A stretch of DNA of 64,000 nt, taken from contig BDDD01005167.1 of the NCBI GenBank assembly GCA_001972305.1, positions 1 through 64,000 on the forward strand. The letters are read 5' to 3'. The notes beneath the pieces are model-generated. The model did not search any database, had not been told where the DNA came from, and saw only the letters and a program-made list of their open reading frames with translations. Below are positions 23,231 through 34,833 of this stretch, piece by piece (within the stretch, counting starts at the first letter, position 1; each line of letters begins with the position of its first letter). Origin of the DNA: Cephalotus follicularis (lineage: Eukaryota > Streptophyta > Magnoliopsida > Oxalidales > Cephalotaceae). The position numbers and the translations under genes are program-made.

Positions 23231-24144
23231 ATGATTTTATCGCCACTAATAGGTATTGTTTAGGCTAAATGACCTGTAATTATAGTAGCTTCAGTAAGGG
23301 ATGATTCCAATAATCAACCCCTGCTATGTATAATCAGAATACTCAGAATCTAATGGCTTAGGCATTCTTGTGTGATTGGCATAAATTGATATTGAGTGCA
23401 CCGTGTAATGTTTGGTCTTTGCACTACTAATGTACTGATGCAATTGCTACTGTATTGTTTGTTATCAAAGTATTTCATAAATACTATTGTTCAAGTGTTC
23501 TCCTAAAATAATTGAAAGTGTTTCAAGTGATTCTAAAAAGGTAAGTGTTGAAGTGTTCAAGTGTTTTCTCTATAATGAGAACCCATGATAAGTGTTATTT
23601 TGCCATTGAGCAAAGATCGTTTTACTATCTTCAAAAGGGAATTATTGTTATCGTTTTCTCTACCAAGGAGAACTTATTATGTTACATTGCATATATGTAA
23701 TATCAGTGAATTGATTGTGAATTAAGTGATGTTGATGGTTTAGTGATCAGTGTGTATCACTGACTACGGTGGTGTGCCTATGGGCCAGGAGTTTATGGGT
23801 AGAGCTTATACACCAACTTATCTGCAATGCAGATCGTGAGTGAGTGATTGCCCGCCAAGTGCCGGCAATAGTGTTTTCGTAGTCTACCATCGCCGGAGTG
23901 CATGGTGGTAGTCAGGTGGTACATCGGTTGGGCTACGAGGTAGCACTAGATGACACCCACTAGTGGTCTTCGGACAAAGTGATTGATTGTTTGTACCCTT
24001 GTGCGGTATGATTGATACTTGAACGAGTGTAGCCACTTGGCATGATTGTTTATATATTGTCATATATATATTAGCTGTTTTAAAAATGATAAACTATCAT
24101 GCATGATTGCATCTATATATTCACTGTCATGCATACTTCATTCT

Positions 24145-24167
24145 TAGCCGAGTGAGGATAAAGGCTA
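24145..24167 (+). other. Hairpin in element D 5' LTR
   Basis: TAGCC, 13-base loop GAGTGAGGATAAA, GGCTA, about 325 bases before the LTR end. CTACTATTTCAG follows 1-16 bases later. The same structure is found in F (35021-35045), K (45245-45269) and J (59812-59836) on the other strand. Confidence 0.6.
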
Positions 24168-24493
24168 CTACCTACTATTTCAGATTAACGAAGTGAAGTG
24201 GAAATCGACTACGGAAGCCGTTCTTTGAAGGCTTGTCATTTTAAGGTTGTTAATGTTGATTGTAATAAGTCATACTTCCGTTGTGTTATATTTACATTTA
24301 TGATATGTAAAAATATAAATGTGTTATACTTGTACGCTTGTAATATGGGTTGCATGTGGATACTTAAAATAATCCAGTATATCGAAAGCTTCCGTAAAGT
24401 TTTATGTTTTGAATATTTTGGATTATTATTAAATGCTGGATTATTAACTGATAACCATATATATGTTGTTAATGGAAAACGGGGTGCGACAAC

Positions 24494-24506
24494 AAGGTAT
24501 TAAAGC
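24494..24506 (+). other. Primer-binding-like site of element D
   Basis: AAGGTATTAAAGC, three bases after the LTR, is a decayed match to TGGTATCAGAGC. K has the related word TGGTATAAGAGCT at its 5' LTR edge (minus strand, 61933-61921), which supports the call. Confidence 0.6.
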
Positions 24507-24594
24507 TTATATTTAATTATAAGCTATCGCTGGGATACTATCCTTGGTAACTAAGTGAATTGTTTCCCGGTGATTGCTATCATTCCTTATGGGA

Positions 24595-25700
24595 AACAAT
24601 ATGGATCTCCGAAGAGGTAGACGGGGAAGACGTAGAATCGGAAAAGGAGTCAATATTCCACAAATGAATGAGGAAGTCAATGTTCCGCCAGTGAATCAGG
24701 AAGGAAATATTGCGCAAATGAATGAAGGTGGGAATGTTCCACCGATGAATGAAGAGAGAAATGTTCCGCCAGTGCACGATGAGAGGTGTAACTTTGATCA
24801 CATGGCAAATCTCTTTTAACAGCAGATCCGGGGCAATGCGGCAAATATTGAGCACTTGTGGCAAATGTATGAAGTGAATCAAGCCTATCAGTGTGCTCCT
24901 GAAGTTTATCATGCTGGAGGTTTTTGGAGATATTTGGAGAGATTCACGCGCCAGAATCCTTCGTCATTCAAGGGAGAATTGGATGGTACTGTAGCGGAGC
25001 AGTGGATGAAAGGCATGGAGAAAATGTTTACGGCTCTGGAGTGTTCTGATGAGCAAAAGGCTACCCATTGGTGGGCGATGATTGGAGCAAAGTGGGATCT
25101 CTTGATCTTGGCAGAACTTGGGACATATTTCAGTCCGAGTTCAATGATGCTTATGTTCCATAGACGGAGTGTGACCAGAGGGAGACAGATATGCTAGAGC
25201 TACGTCAAGGTGACATGACGGTGGCTCAGTTCCAGACCAGATTCATTGAGCTGGCCAGGTACACGCCCTATCTTTTGGAGGGTGAATCCAGAAAAATCAG
25301 TAGATTCTTGAAGGGTTTGAGACCAGACATCACATCCAAACTAGTAGTGTTACAGTTGACTTCTTTTGTGGATGTTATTGAAAAGGCTAGGATTTTTTAG
25401 GTCGATGCAAATGAGAGAAGGATGGAGAGATCTCGAGGTTCTCAATCGAGACATGCTGCTGCAAACTGACAGTGAAGCAATAATCCTGCTGGTTCATCAA
25501 AGTCTTGGAATAGGGGACAAGGAGGCTCTCGAAGAAATACTTCTCGTTCCCAAACTCCAAACCAGTGAAGCCAACAGAGTTTGGGAGGATGTAGTTTTTG
25601 TGGTCTCCCAGGGCATGATGAAAGTGGTTGCTGGAAGAAGGCAAGGAAATGTCTGAAATGTGGCTCGCAAGAGCATCGGTTGAAGGATTGTCCGATAATG
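24595..25700 (+). pseudogene. Element D gag remnant
   Basis: An Arg-Gly-rich start (near 24605-24645) leads into a repeat array (24652-24786). Then comes the capsid region (F-x-G-E-L-D near 24975, E-Q-W-M near 25000, LRQGDM near 25203) and two zinc knuckles, CX2CX4HX4C-like, near 25590-25695 (CSFCGLPGHD and CLKCGSQEH). It would form the particle core and bind RNA. It is a fossil with several breaks. Confidence 0.85.
24652..24786 (+). repeat. 27-bp tandem repeat, five copies, in element D gag N-terminus
   Basis: Five in-frame copies of a 9-residue unit of the form N-(V/I)-P-P-(V/M)-N-E-E-x. The unit length is a multiple of three, so the array keeps frame. Repeats at this place in gag are not a standard chromovirus feature. 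Confidence 0.8.
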
Positions 25701-25749
25701 CTGGCTCAACAAGGAGGTACTGGAGCGAGTGGTAGTGGTGCTGCTGCTC

Positions 25750-28700
25750 AACCGCGAAGAGATACTGGGAAGGCGATAATGAAAGGTAGAGTCTATACCC
25801 TATCTAAGGAAGATGTACCGGAGTCTACTTTGGTTGTGGGAGGTACCATTCTCACATATGGTATATCGTCTAGAGTATTGATTGACCCTGTGCTACTCAT
25901 TCATTCATTGCATCATGTTTTCTGTCTGATTTGCATTGTATTACTGCTTGCTCGCCTTATATGCTGGAGGTGAATACTCCAACTGGTTGTTCCTTGTTGA
26001 CCGATACTGTAGTGAACAGTTGTTAGATCACGATAGCTAGGGTTCAGTTATTCGCTCATCTAATTGTGCTGCCGATCCAAGATTTTGATGTTATCTTAGG
26101 GATGGACTTGTTAGATCTACATTGAGCGTGCGTGGATTGTTATAATAAGGCGATGACCTTTCATCTGTTAGATGGAACTGTGTTTCAATTCGTGGGAGAG
26201 AAGACTGCTTCTGATCCGATTATTTCTTACACTCAAGCACAGAAATATCTCGAGCAAGGACGTGAAGGTTATTTGGCGTATGTGATTGATCATACCAAAG
26301 GTACGCCTAGTCTGGAACATGTTCCTATTGCTTGCGAATTTCCTGACCTGTTTCCCGATGATCTTGTTTCATTGCCGTCGGAGTGAGATATGGAGTTCAG
26401 TATTGAACTGATGCCTGGGACTGCTCCGATATCCAAAGGTCCATACAGAATGGCTCCTATTGAATTGAAGGTGTTGAAGACTCAATTGCAGGACTATCTT
26501 GATAAGGGATTCATTAGACCGACTGTGTCACCGTGGGGAGCACCGGTCCTGTTTGTGAAAAAGAAGGAAGGATCAATGCGGCTATGTTATCGGCTGCTGA
26601 ACCAAGTGACCGTGAAGAACAAGTACCCTCTAGCACATATCGAGGAGTTTTTCAACCAATTGCAAGGCTCAACTGTATTCTCCAAACTTGGCCTGAGAAC
26701 AGGTTATCATCAGTCGAGGATCCGGGAAGGTAATGTTGAGAAAACTGCATTTCGAACCAGAATGAGCACTATGAATTTCTGATACTGCCGTTTGGTTTGA
26801 CGAATGCTCCTGCAGCCTTTATGTGTTTGATGAATAGGGTGTTTCATCCCTATCTTAATAATTTTGGCATTATCTTTCTAGATGACATTCTGATTTATTC
26901 GAGGAGTGTTGAGGAGCACATGCAGCATCTCAGGAATGTGTTACAGACACTGCAAAAGGAATGACTATATGCATAGTTTAGCAAGTGCGAGTTCTGGCTG
27001 GATCACGTGACATTTCTGGGTCACATTGTATCGAGTGGAGGATTATCAGTGGATCCTGTAAAGATTGAAAGTATTGTGAGTTGGCCCCAACCAAAGAACG
27101 TTACTGAGGTTCGTAGCTTCTTGGGATTGGTAGGCTACTACCAAAGGTTCATCGAAGGGTTTTCGAAGCTTGCTATGCCATTGACACGGTTGACTCAGAA
27201 GAATTCAAGCTTTAAGTGGGATGATTCTTGTGAAGCAAGTTTGCATGAATTGAAGAGTCGGTTGATTCAGCTCTAGTGTTGGCACTACCTGAGGGTAATG
27301 AAGGTTTTACTGTTTATAGTGATGCTTATGGGAAAGGTTTGGGATTCATCCTTATGCAACGTGGTAGAGTGATTGCATACGGATCGAGGAAGTTAAATCC
27401 ATACGAAGAAAATTATCTCATACACGATCTCGAGTTGGCAGCCATAGTGTTTGCTTTACAGGAATGGAGACACAGTCTCCATTATGCTCAATTTGTGATC
27501 TTCACTGACCACAAAAGTTTAAAGTATTTGTTTTTCCAGAAGGAGCTGAACATGAGACAGAGAAGGTGGGTGGAATTCTTTAATCATTATAACTGTAACA
27601 TTCAATACCACCCAGGAAAAGATAATGTAGTGGTGGATGCACTGATTCGCAAGGCAATGATGGCCGGTCCAATGGTTTCACAGTGGAAGCTATTGGAGGA
27701 TTTTCAAAGATGGAATCCGTTCATGGTTTCCCAAGGAGTTATTGTGGCTAATCTTAGAGCTCAATCAGAACTTCTAGATCGTATTCTGAATGCACCGTTC
27801 AGTGATACTGAGTTATGGAACATTCGTGAGAATTTGGATCCTGATTTTGATTTCACCATACATGCTGATGGCATATCTAGGTTCTGAGGAAGAGAATATG
27901 TTCCGGATGACAAGAGCATCAGAGGTGAGTTATTGCAGCAAGCTCATAAATCAAATTACAGTGTTCGTCCAGGAAGCTTTAAGATGTGGCATGACATGAA
28001 GAGAAACTACTGGTGGAGTGGCATGAAGAGAGAGATTGATGAATACGTAGCAAGATGTTTGACCTGTCAGATGGTGAAGGCTGAACATCAGAAACCTGCG
28101 GGATTGGTATAATCATTACCAGTGGTTGAGTGGAAGTGGGAGCATGTGACCATGGAATTTGTATCTGGTTTACCGAGGTCACAGAACATGCATGAAGAAG
28201 TGTGGGTAGTGGTGGACAGACTCACCAAGTCTGCTCACTTTCTTCCGATGAACATGACATATTCCATCGAGAAGTTAGCTCGATTATATATTTGGGAGAT
28301 TGTAAGATTGTATGGGGTTCCGGTCAGTGTTTTTTGTGACCGTGATGCGAGATTTACTTCAATGTTCTGGAAGAAGTCCCAAGCAACGATGGGAACAACC
28401 TTGAACTTCAGTACTGCATTTCACCCACAAACTGACGGACAGTCCGAGCGTACCATTCAGACTCTTGAAGATATGCTTCAGGCTTGTGTTATTGATTTCG
28501 CTGGGAGTTGGGAGGATCACCTTTCCCTGATTGAATTCTCCTACAACAACAGCTATAATGCTAGCATCGGGATGGCTCCTTGTGAAGCCTTGTATGGGAG
28601 GAAGTGTAGATCTCCTATTTGCTGGGATGAAGTGGGCGAAAGACAAGTTTTGGGACCAGATCTTATGCAAGAGACTATTGATAAAGTGGAGATAATCAAG

Positions 28701-28985
28701 AAGAGGTTGCTCGCTGCACAGAGTTGGCAAAAGAGTTATGCCGAAAAAAGGAGGAAGCTAGAGTTTGAGAAGGGGGATCATGTTTTTCTGAGGATCTCGC
28801 CTTTGAAGGTAGTGCAGCAATTTGGCCTGAAAGGGAAATTAGCTCCAAGGTACATTGGACCTTATGAGATACTGGAGAGAGTTGGGGAAGTGGAATATCA
28901 GATCGCACTATCACCCAACTTATCGAATGTTCATAACATATTTCATGTTTCCATGCTACGGAAATACGTACCTAATCCATCTCAT
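25750..28985 (+). pseudogene. Element D pol remnant (protease, RT, RNase H, integrase)
   Basis: Protease-like region near 25790-26140 (with ILGMDLL near 26095); RT near 26390-27270 with the PYRMAP block, GYHQ near 26705 and an L-D-D box near 26880; RNase H near 27300-27640 with TDHKSL near 27505; integrase H2C2 region near 27940-28080; integrase core near 28140-28460 with TDGQSE; GPYEIL near 28858; and FHVSMLRKY near 28940. The domain order is Ty3/Gypsy. It is a fossil with several breaks. The end abuts the Copia-type solo LTR. Confidence 0.9.
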
Positions 28986-28998
28986 GTGTTGAGCTATG

Positions 28999-31498
28999 TG
29001 TTGGAATGGCTCTATGCGAAAGAAATTGATTGGAACAATTTAGGGAAACATTTTAAAAAAATTCATCTAACTAGTCTCCAGTCAATGAGACATTCTAAAA
29101 CTCTAAACCCATAATTGTCCTAATAAGCACTAGGATCACTAATTAAGCTTTCAAATGAACCAATTGAACATATCCAAGCATCAAGGTTTCGGCCATGGAG
29201 GAGGGAATTCACAACCCTAAGCATAAACACTCAATTACATGGACTAGGGTCACACACAAAACCCTTATGTCCATAACCTCCAAAACCCGAACCCTAGGCA
29301 AGAAAAACCCTTAGGGATTTCAAGGGTTTCTTTAAGGAAACATTAGAGATTGTCTAGGGTAAACAAACCCTAGCTCAAACTCTAAATTTCCAGCACATAA
29401 AATTCAAACAATATAACCCTAAAAAGAAAGGATTAGAAACCCTTACCTAAGTCTTTAACTCCTTCCTTCAAGTACTCCCTCTACACTTTGATCCAAGCAT
29501 CTATCTCCTCCATATTACTCCATGAATATGCTGCCTCGAACATGTAGAAAGGATGGAGGCTCAAGTGGTTAAATCCTATACTAAAATCACTCAAGATAAA
29601 GGTTGGATGCAGAGCACAAACAACCTCCACCTTTAGTGAACATGGAGAGTGAAAGGAAATTGGTTTGTTCTCCTCTCTTAAAGAGCACCAAGCTCTTGGT
29701 TTTTCTCTCAAAGATGAGAGCTCTCATGGCAAGAGAAGGAAGAGAGAAAGAGAGAGCATGTACGGGTTCATTGAGAGAGAAACGTGTGGTGTGTATTTTT
29801 TAAAAGATATATGCCTTATATATCTTTTTAATTACTTGGCCATCAAGTAAAGTCTTTAATTAGCCATTAAGCAAATTTTACTTAGCCACCAAGCTAAGTA
29901 ATCAACTCATTTTCTCTATCTTTTAGACACCACATGGGCGGCCAAAAGAAGGCATAAAAATGGCTCGAAAAATTCGGCCAAAAGGAGCATTACACATGCA
30001 CATTTGAAAAGTCTATAAAACTGGGCTTAGCATATTTACAATAATGCCATAAATGAAATCACTTTTGGCCAACCATGAACCGAGAAAATTTAAAGCATAA
30101 ATTAGGCCCAAATGGGATAGTGAATCCCTATCCCAATATTGTATAAGACCATAAGCTCTCTCCCCAAACAAATGCCCAAGTGCATTCGTTAGTGGAAACA
30201 AACAACCCTTTGCTCGGAACATATCATTATGGTGATGCTTGAACTCATTTCAATGAAATGATATGATCAGCAAATGAAATATTCTTTTGCAAAGTAACAT
30301 TTTCCTTAGATGTTATCCTTTCACTAAATGATATGTCACCTGACATATCAACCTGTTCCAAAATCAGGGGGGACCCGAAAGCCAGGTTGGTTCCCGGTAC
30401 ATATGATATATTTCCCAAAAATCCTAGAATTCTGGTACGACTATCCTAATAGTCCAAAACAATCCTATAGCCCCGAGTTGAACTCCAATCACTCCCGGAT
30501 TAGTGTACACCATGTCTATCATTCATTAGCCAGTTAAACCTGTACTATATCACTGTCACCGGCATATGTGTCATGTATCCCTCATCATCTCGGCTACGAC
30601 CGCAACTGGGGTTTGGATTAATGTCACCACTAGGTAAAACAAGTTAACTATAATTCCATGAACTTATTGAGACTATGAGAGATATCCCAGGAAACCTCTC
30701 GTTCCCAATCTCCCAGTGTCCGGCCGTAACTTCAAGTCGTCAATAGTCACAGATGCTATAGAGCCTATAACCTTCAACACAGGTGTGATGATCCCATCTT
30801 GCGCACTCCCCATACATCTCAATACAGCGCCCACAAGGCCCAAAGACAATCCTTTTGCCAGCACGTGGCTAGTACTGGGGAAGGCCAAAATCAAAGCCAA
30901 TTTGTTACTGCACAACGCATGCCAACCGCTCAGGTCTAACGACACAACGCAAATCACGTATGATCTACTAGTCACCTTTGACTAAACACTACCGCCACAA
31001 TAGGAACTCTATTGACAGAGGTGTTTACTGTCCAAGTAGATAACCTATGGTGGGTCGGTTCAATGTCTAGCTCTCAGCATGCACCCACATCAGCTTTAAG
31101 GTAAACCAAAATGGCAATGAGATGATCCATGCTCCCCAACATTGGGAGCAAGCATAATACGGCAAGTCTTTATGGTTCATCAATTGCCCTAAGAGAGTGA
31201 AACTATGACATGGAACATTTTTTCACAAGGGAGTAAGGATCTCATTCTCATAACCTCTCAGGCATGAGATCCAACCTTTTATGGATAGGGCACTATATGT
31301 GTATTCAGTTAACACGGTAATTAACTAATCCGATTCAACGGTTCGGGATTGATACATATAGCTAAAATGCCAATCTTTCACGAATATGCACAATAGGACA
31401 TGAATGGAACTAAGAATGTATTGACAAAGAGTGTATCATATGTTAAGAACATATGCCTGCAATCATCTCTTGGCTTTTAGGGACACCCATATCTAACA
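28999..31498. repeat. 2.5-kb Copia-type solo LTR inside element D
   Basis: It starts TGTTGGAATGG, ends ATCTAACA and is flanked by the perfect duplication CTATG (28994-28998 and 31499-31503). TGTT...AACA ends suit Ty1/Copia. There is no coding domain in 2.5 kb; the small frames (29481-31000) match nothing I know. AAACCCTA-like words are frequent at 29205-29450. Its last 110 bases resemble a short fragment at 40674-40797. Read on the other strand it begins TGTTAGATATGG, and I cannot fix its direction. It could also be a coding-free complete element, but I see no second LTR inside. Confidence 0.85.
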
Positions 31499-31503
31499 CT
31501 ATG

Positions 31504-31696
31504 CCCCTGGATTCATCAGTGATAATTTATCTTATGAAGAAAGGCCGACGAGGATTATTGATTGGAAGGAGAAGGTACTGAGGAATAAGACTATTCCTAT
31601 GATAAAGGTATTGTGTCTGTTTCACGGAGCTGAGGAAGCTACATGGGAACGTGAAGCCGAGATGATTGAAATATTTCCTCACTTGTTCAGAATGTA
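31504..31696 (+). pseudogene. Element D chromodomain-like tail
   Basis: Right of the solo LTR the sequence reads as the end of a Tekay-type chromodomain (EEATWERE near 31630) with a stop at 31694-31696. It is part of D's integrase C-terminus and is broken by the insertion. Confidence 0.8.
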
Positions 31697-31723
31697 AAGT
31701 TAAATTCGAGGACGAATTTTCTA

Positions 31724-31738
31724 TAAGGAGGGGGGAAT
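31724..31738 (+). other. Polypurine tract of element D
   Basis: ATAAGGAGGGGGGAA sits directly before the 3' LTR start TGTATTCCCCGC. Confidence 0.9.
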
Positions 31739-34214
31739 GTATTCCCCGCAATTTTAAATTCGATGTATATTGTACAATTAATGAATAAAATATACATTGA
31801 ACTGATAATTATTGCTTAATTGTCTTTTAATTGAGCTAAGTGTGATACTGAATTAATGTGAAACTTAATTGTATGGCATTAAGCTAAAGAGGGATTGCCA
31901 AACAGCCGATTGTTGGTAAAACAGTCAACTGGGCAATTTCAAGGGGCAACAGCCGACTGCTAGAGAAACAGTCAACTGGATGACTGATGAATGGAACAAC
32001 TGACTGTCCAAAGGAAGTAGTCGATTGTTAGAACACAGACAGATGTCCTGATACGTGTTGCATGAAACAGGGTAGGCGTGTCTTCAGAATGGACAGGTGT
32101 TGGCTGGCGAGAATCGCAAAGAAAGGCGGCACAAAATGTGTCACCAGCTGCCTACACAGATGCATTAGTCTCCTGTGTGTGTGTCCTGAGTCACTACACC
32201 TGCAAAACAGAAAAAGGAGTAAGAAAATGTGCATGAGAGAGAGAAGAGAAAAGGTTGAAACCTTGAGTTAATGACTGAAACTGGTTACTGGAATACGATT
32301 CCTTTATAACAGATATTGTATATGTGAATTTGAGTGTTAATAACGTTGAAAGGAGAGAGAATCATCTTCTACTATGTGCATGCGCAAATTGGAGTTCAAA
32401 GTGGAGTTAGGAAGCTTGAAATATAATTGGTAAGCTTCTGGTTTAATTTTGGTTTTTTGTTACAGTTATTTCAGTAGGTATATGTGTACTGAATTAGTTA
32501 TGTATGCCTACTGTTAACATGCACACCTAGATTAATTGTTGGATTATTGCGATTGGTTGAAATTGAAAGTGAATTTGAGTTAAAGAGAAGAATCACTCAA
32601 CTGATTCTAGGATAGCAAATTGAGGTAGGAACTTTGACATGATTCTAAAATATATAGCATGCATATCGTGCTGAGATGGTATATATTTGATTGCACGTTG
32701 ATTGGAGTGAATTGAAATGTTATAAAGCATGCTCTGTTTTCTATTTCTGTTGTGAGCGAATCTGGGTAAAAACAGTCGACTATCTTGGATAACAGTCGAC
32801 TACTAAATGTAGACAGCCGACTCTTAAGTGTAAGCAGTCAACTATTCATAAGTAATAGAAGACTGTGCAAGGAATCACTCGATTGGTAATGGAAACAGTC
32901 GACTGTTAAATGATATTATCGCCACTAATAAGTACTGTTTAGGATAAATGACCTATAATTATAGTAGCTTCAGTAAGGGATGATACCAATAATCAACCCC
33001 TTCTATGTATAATCAGAATATTCAGAATCTAATGGCCTAGGCATTCTTGTGTGATTGGCATAAATTGATATTGAGTGTACCGTGTAATGTTTGGTCTTTG
33101 CACTACTAATGTATTGATGCAATTGCTACTGTATTGTTAGTTATCAAAGTATTTCATAAATACTATTGTTCAAGTGTTCTCCTAAAATAATTGAAAATGT
33201 TTCAATTGATTCTAAAAAGGCAAGTGTTCAAGTGTTTATCTCTATAATGAGAACCCGTGATAAGTATTATTTTTCCATTGAGCAAAGATCGTTTTACTGT
33301 TTTCAAAAGGGAATTATTGTTATCGTTTTCTCTACCAAGGAGAACTTATTATGTTACATTGCATATATGTAATATCAGCGAATTCATTATGATTGAAGTG
33401 ATGCTGATGGTTTAGTGATCGAAGTGTATCACTGACTACGGCGGTGAGCCTATGGGCCAGGAGTTTATGGCTAGAGCTAATACACCAACTTATCTGCAAT
33501 GCAGATCGTGAGTCAGTCATTGCCGGCCAAGTGCCAACAATAGTGTTAACCTAGTCTACCATCGTCGGAGTGCATGGTGGTAGTCAGGTGGTGCATCAGT
33601 TGGGCTAGGAGGTAGCACTAGATGACACCCACCAGTGGTCTTCGGACAAAGTGATTGATTGTTTATACCCTTGTGCAGTATGATTGATAATTGAATGAGT
33701 GTAGCCACTTGGCATGATTGTTTATTCCCTTGTGCGGTATGATCAATGCTTGAATGAGTGTAGCCACTTGGCGTGATTGTTTATATATATATATTAACTA
33801 TTTTCAAAATGATAAACTATCATGCATGATTGCATCTTTATATTCATTGTCATGCATACTTCCTACTTAGCCGAGTAAGGAAAAAAGCTAATACCTACTA
33901 TTTCAGATTGACGAAGTGAAGTGGAGATTGACTGCAGAAGCCATTCTTTAAAGGCTTCTCATTTTAAGGTTATTAATGTTGATTGTAATAAGTCATACTT
34001 CCGTTGTGTTATATTTACCTTTCTGATATGTAAAAACAAAACTGTGTTATACTTGTACGCTTGTAGTATGGGATTCATGCGGATACTTAAAATAATCCAG
34101 TATATCGAATGCTTCCGCAAAGTTTTAAGTTTTGAATATTTTGGATTATTGTTAAATGATGGATTATTAACTGATAACCATATACATGTTGTTAATGGAA
34201 AACGGGGTGTGATA
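31739..34214 (+). repeat. 3' LTR of element D
   Basis: 2476 bp, aligned end to end with the 5' LTR at about 90-95%. It ends GGGGTGTGATA, then GTATG. Motif clusters lie at 31900-32035 and 32765-32905. A short duplicated segment (GTGCGGTATGAT...GAGTGTAGCCACTTGGC) at 33672-33770 is single in the 5' LTR. Confidence 0.92.
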
Positions 34215-34219
34215 GTATG

Positions 34220-34833
34220 TATGCTATCTATGGATCATGATACCACGGGTATTTTGTGGTTTCTCGGTGAAGCATTTAAAACAGATTGAATGATTTTATA
34301 CATTTATATGTTTATGAGATCTTGATGATGGTTGTTGAGTTTTCTAAGCTCGTAGGCGGGTTAGTGTTGAGCTGTTGAGTTGCCGATATGGTGTGGAGTG
34401 ATTTGGTTTCTTGTCCGACCATAGGTGATATGGTGGCATTCCTCGTCTTTTTAGTCAGACCTGACCTCTAGGGTTGTGGGCAGAGTAAACCTAGTCCTCG
34501 GACGTAAGGTGTGACATCGTGTGTTGAGGTTTAACCTCGAGTTAGTTTTGCCCGACCTCCAACCCAACCATGTTACATATTATGTAGTTAAACGCTGACG
34601 TTTGAGAGCTTGGGTGTAACGTTGTTTGTGTCCTCGGGATTTAGCGCCTTAGCGTACATTATCATTTTGGTCGGTCAGTTAGTCCCTTGTGGCGTGTTTT
34701 ACGTTGGATCTCATACCTTAGAATTTTAGGCTTGTTTTGAGGTGGTGTCCGAGGTTGAGGATTCCTTGAGAGGTATCCTTCCTCCTGGCACAGCTCGTCT
34801 CCCAAAAGGGTATAAGGGAAACGGGTCGTGTCA
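34220..34833 (+). repeat. 3' LTR of element C, second piece
   Basis: It continues C's 3' LTR right of D's target duplication and aligns with about 14516-15141 of the 5' LTR. It ends GGGTCGTGTCA and is followed by CATAC. Confidence 0.9.

Larger units (their letters stand above)
22036..24491 (+). repeat. 5' LTR of element D
   Basis: It is 2456 bp, from TGTAATACCCGC to CGGGGTGCGACA. It contains two CAGTCGACTG clusters (about 22190-22330 and 23070-23230) and a TAGCC/GGCTA hairpin (24145-24167) followed by TTTCAG. It is the reverse complement of F's LTR in type. Confidence 0.92.
22036..34214 (+). mobile_element. Element D: Ty3/Gypsy (Tekay-like), both LTRs, inside C's 3' LTR
   Basis: It has a 5' LTR (22036-24491), primer-binding-like site, gag with an N-terminal 27-bp repeat array, protease, RT, RNase H, integrase, a chromodomain region split by a Copia-type solo LTR (28999-31498), polypurine tract and 3' LTR (31739-34214). 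The target duplication GTATG is perfect (22031-22035, 34215-34219). LTR divergence by eye is about 5% in one 370-base stretch and about 9-10% in another, so D is somewhat younger than C, as nesting requires. All parts are present but broken, with about ten breaks. Confidence 0.92.
12503..34833 (+). mobile_element. Element C: Ty3/Gypsy (Tekay-like) with both LTRs, holding element D
   Basis: It has a 5' LTR (12503-15141), primer-binding site, gag, protease, RT, RNase H, integrase, chromodomain-like tail, polypurine tract and a 3' LTR that starts at 20031 and is split by element D (22036-34214), resuming to 34833. The ends are TGTAACGCCCC and GGCGTGTCA. The target duplication CATTC/CATAC has one difference. 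In about 650 bases compared by eye the LTRs differ by about 10-11%, a few million years under usual plant rates. All domains are recognisable, but the element is broken, with about ten breaks. Confidence 0.9.
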
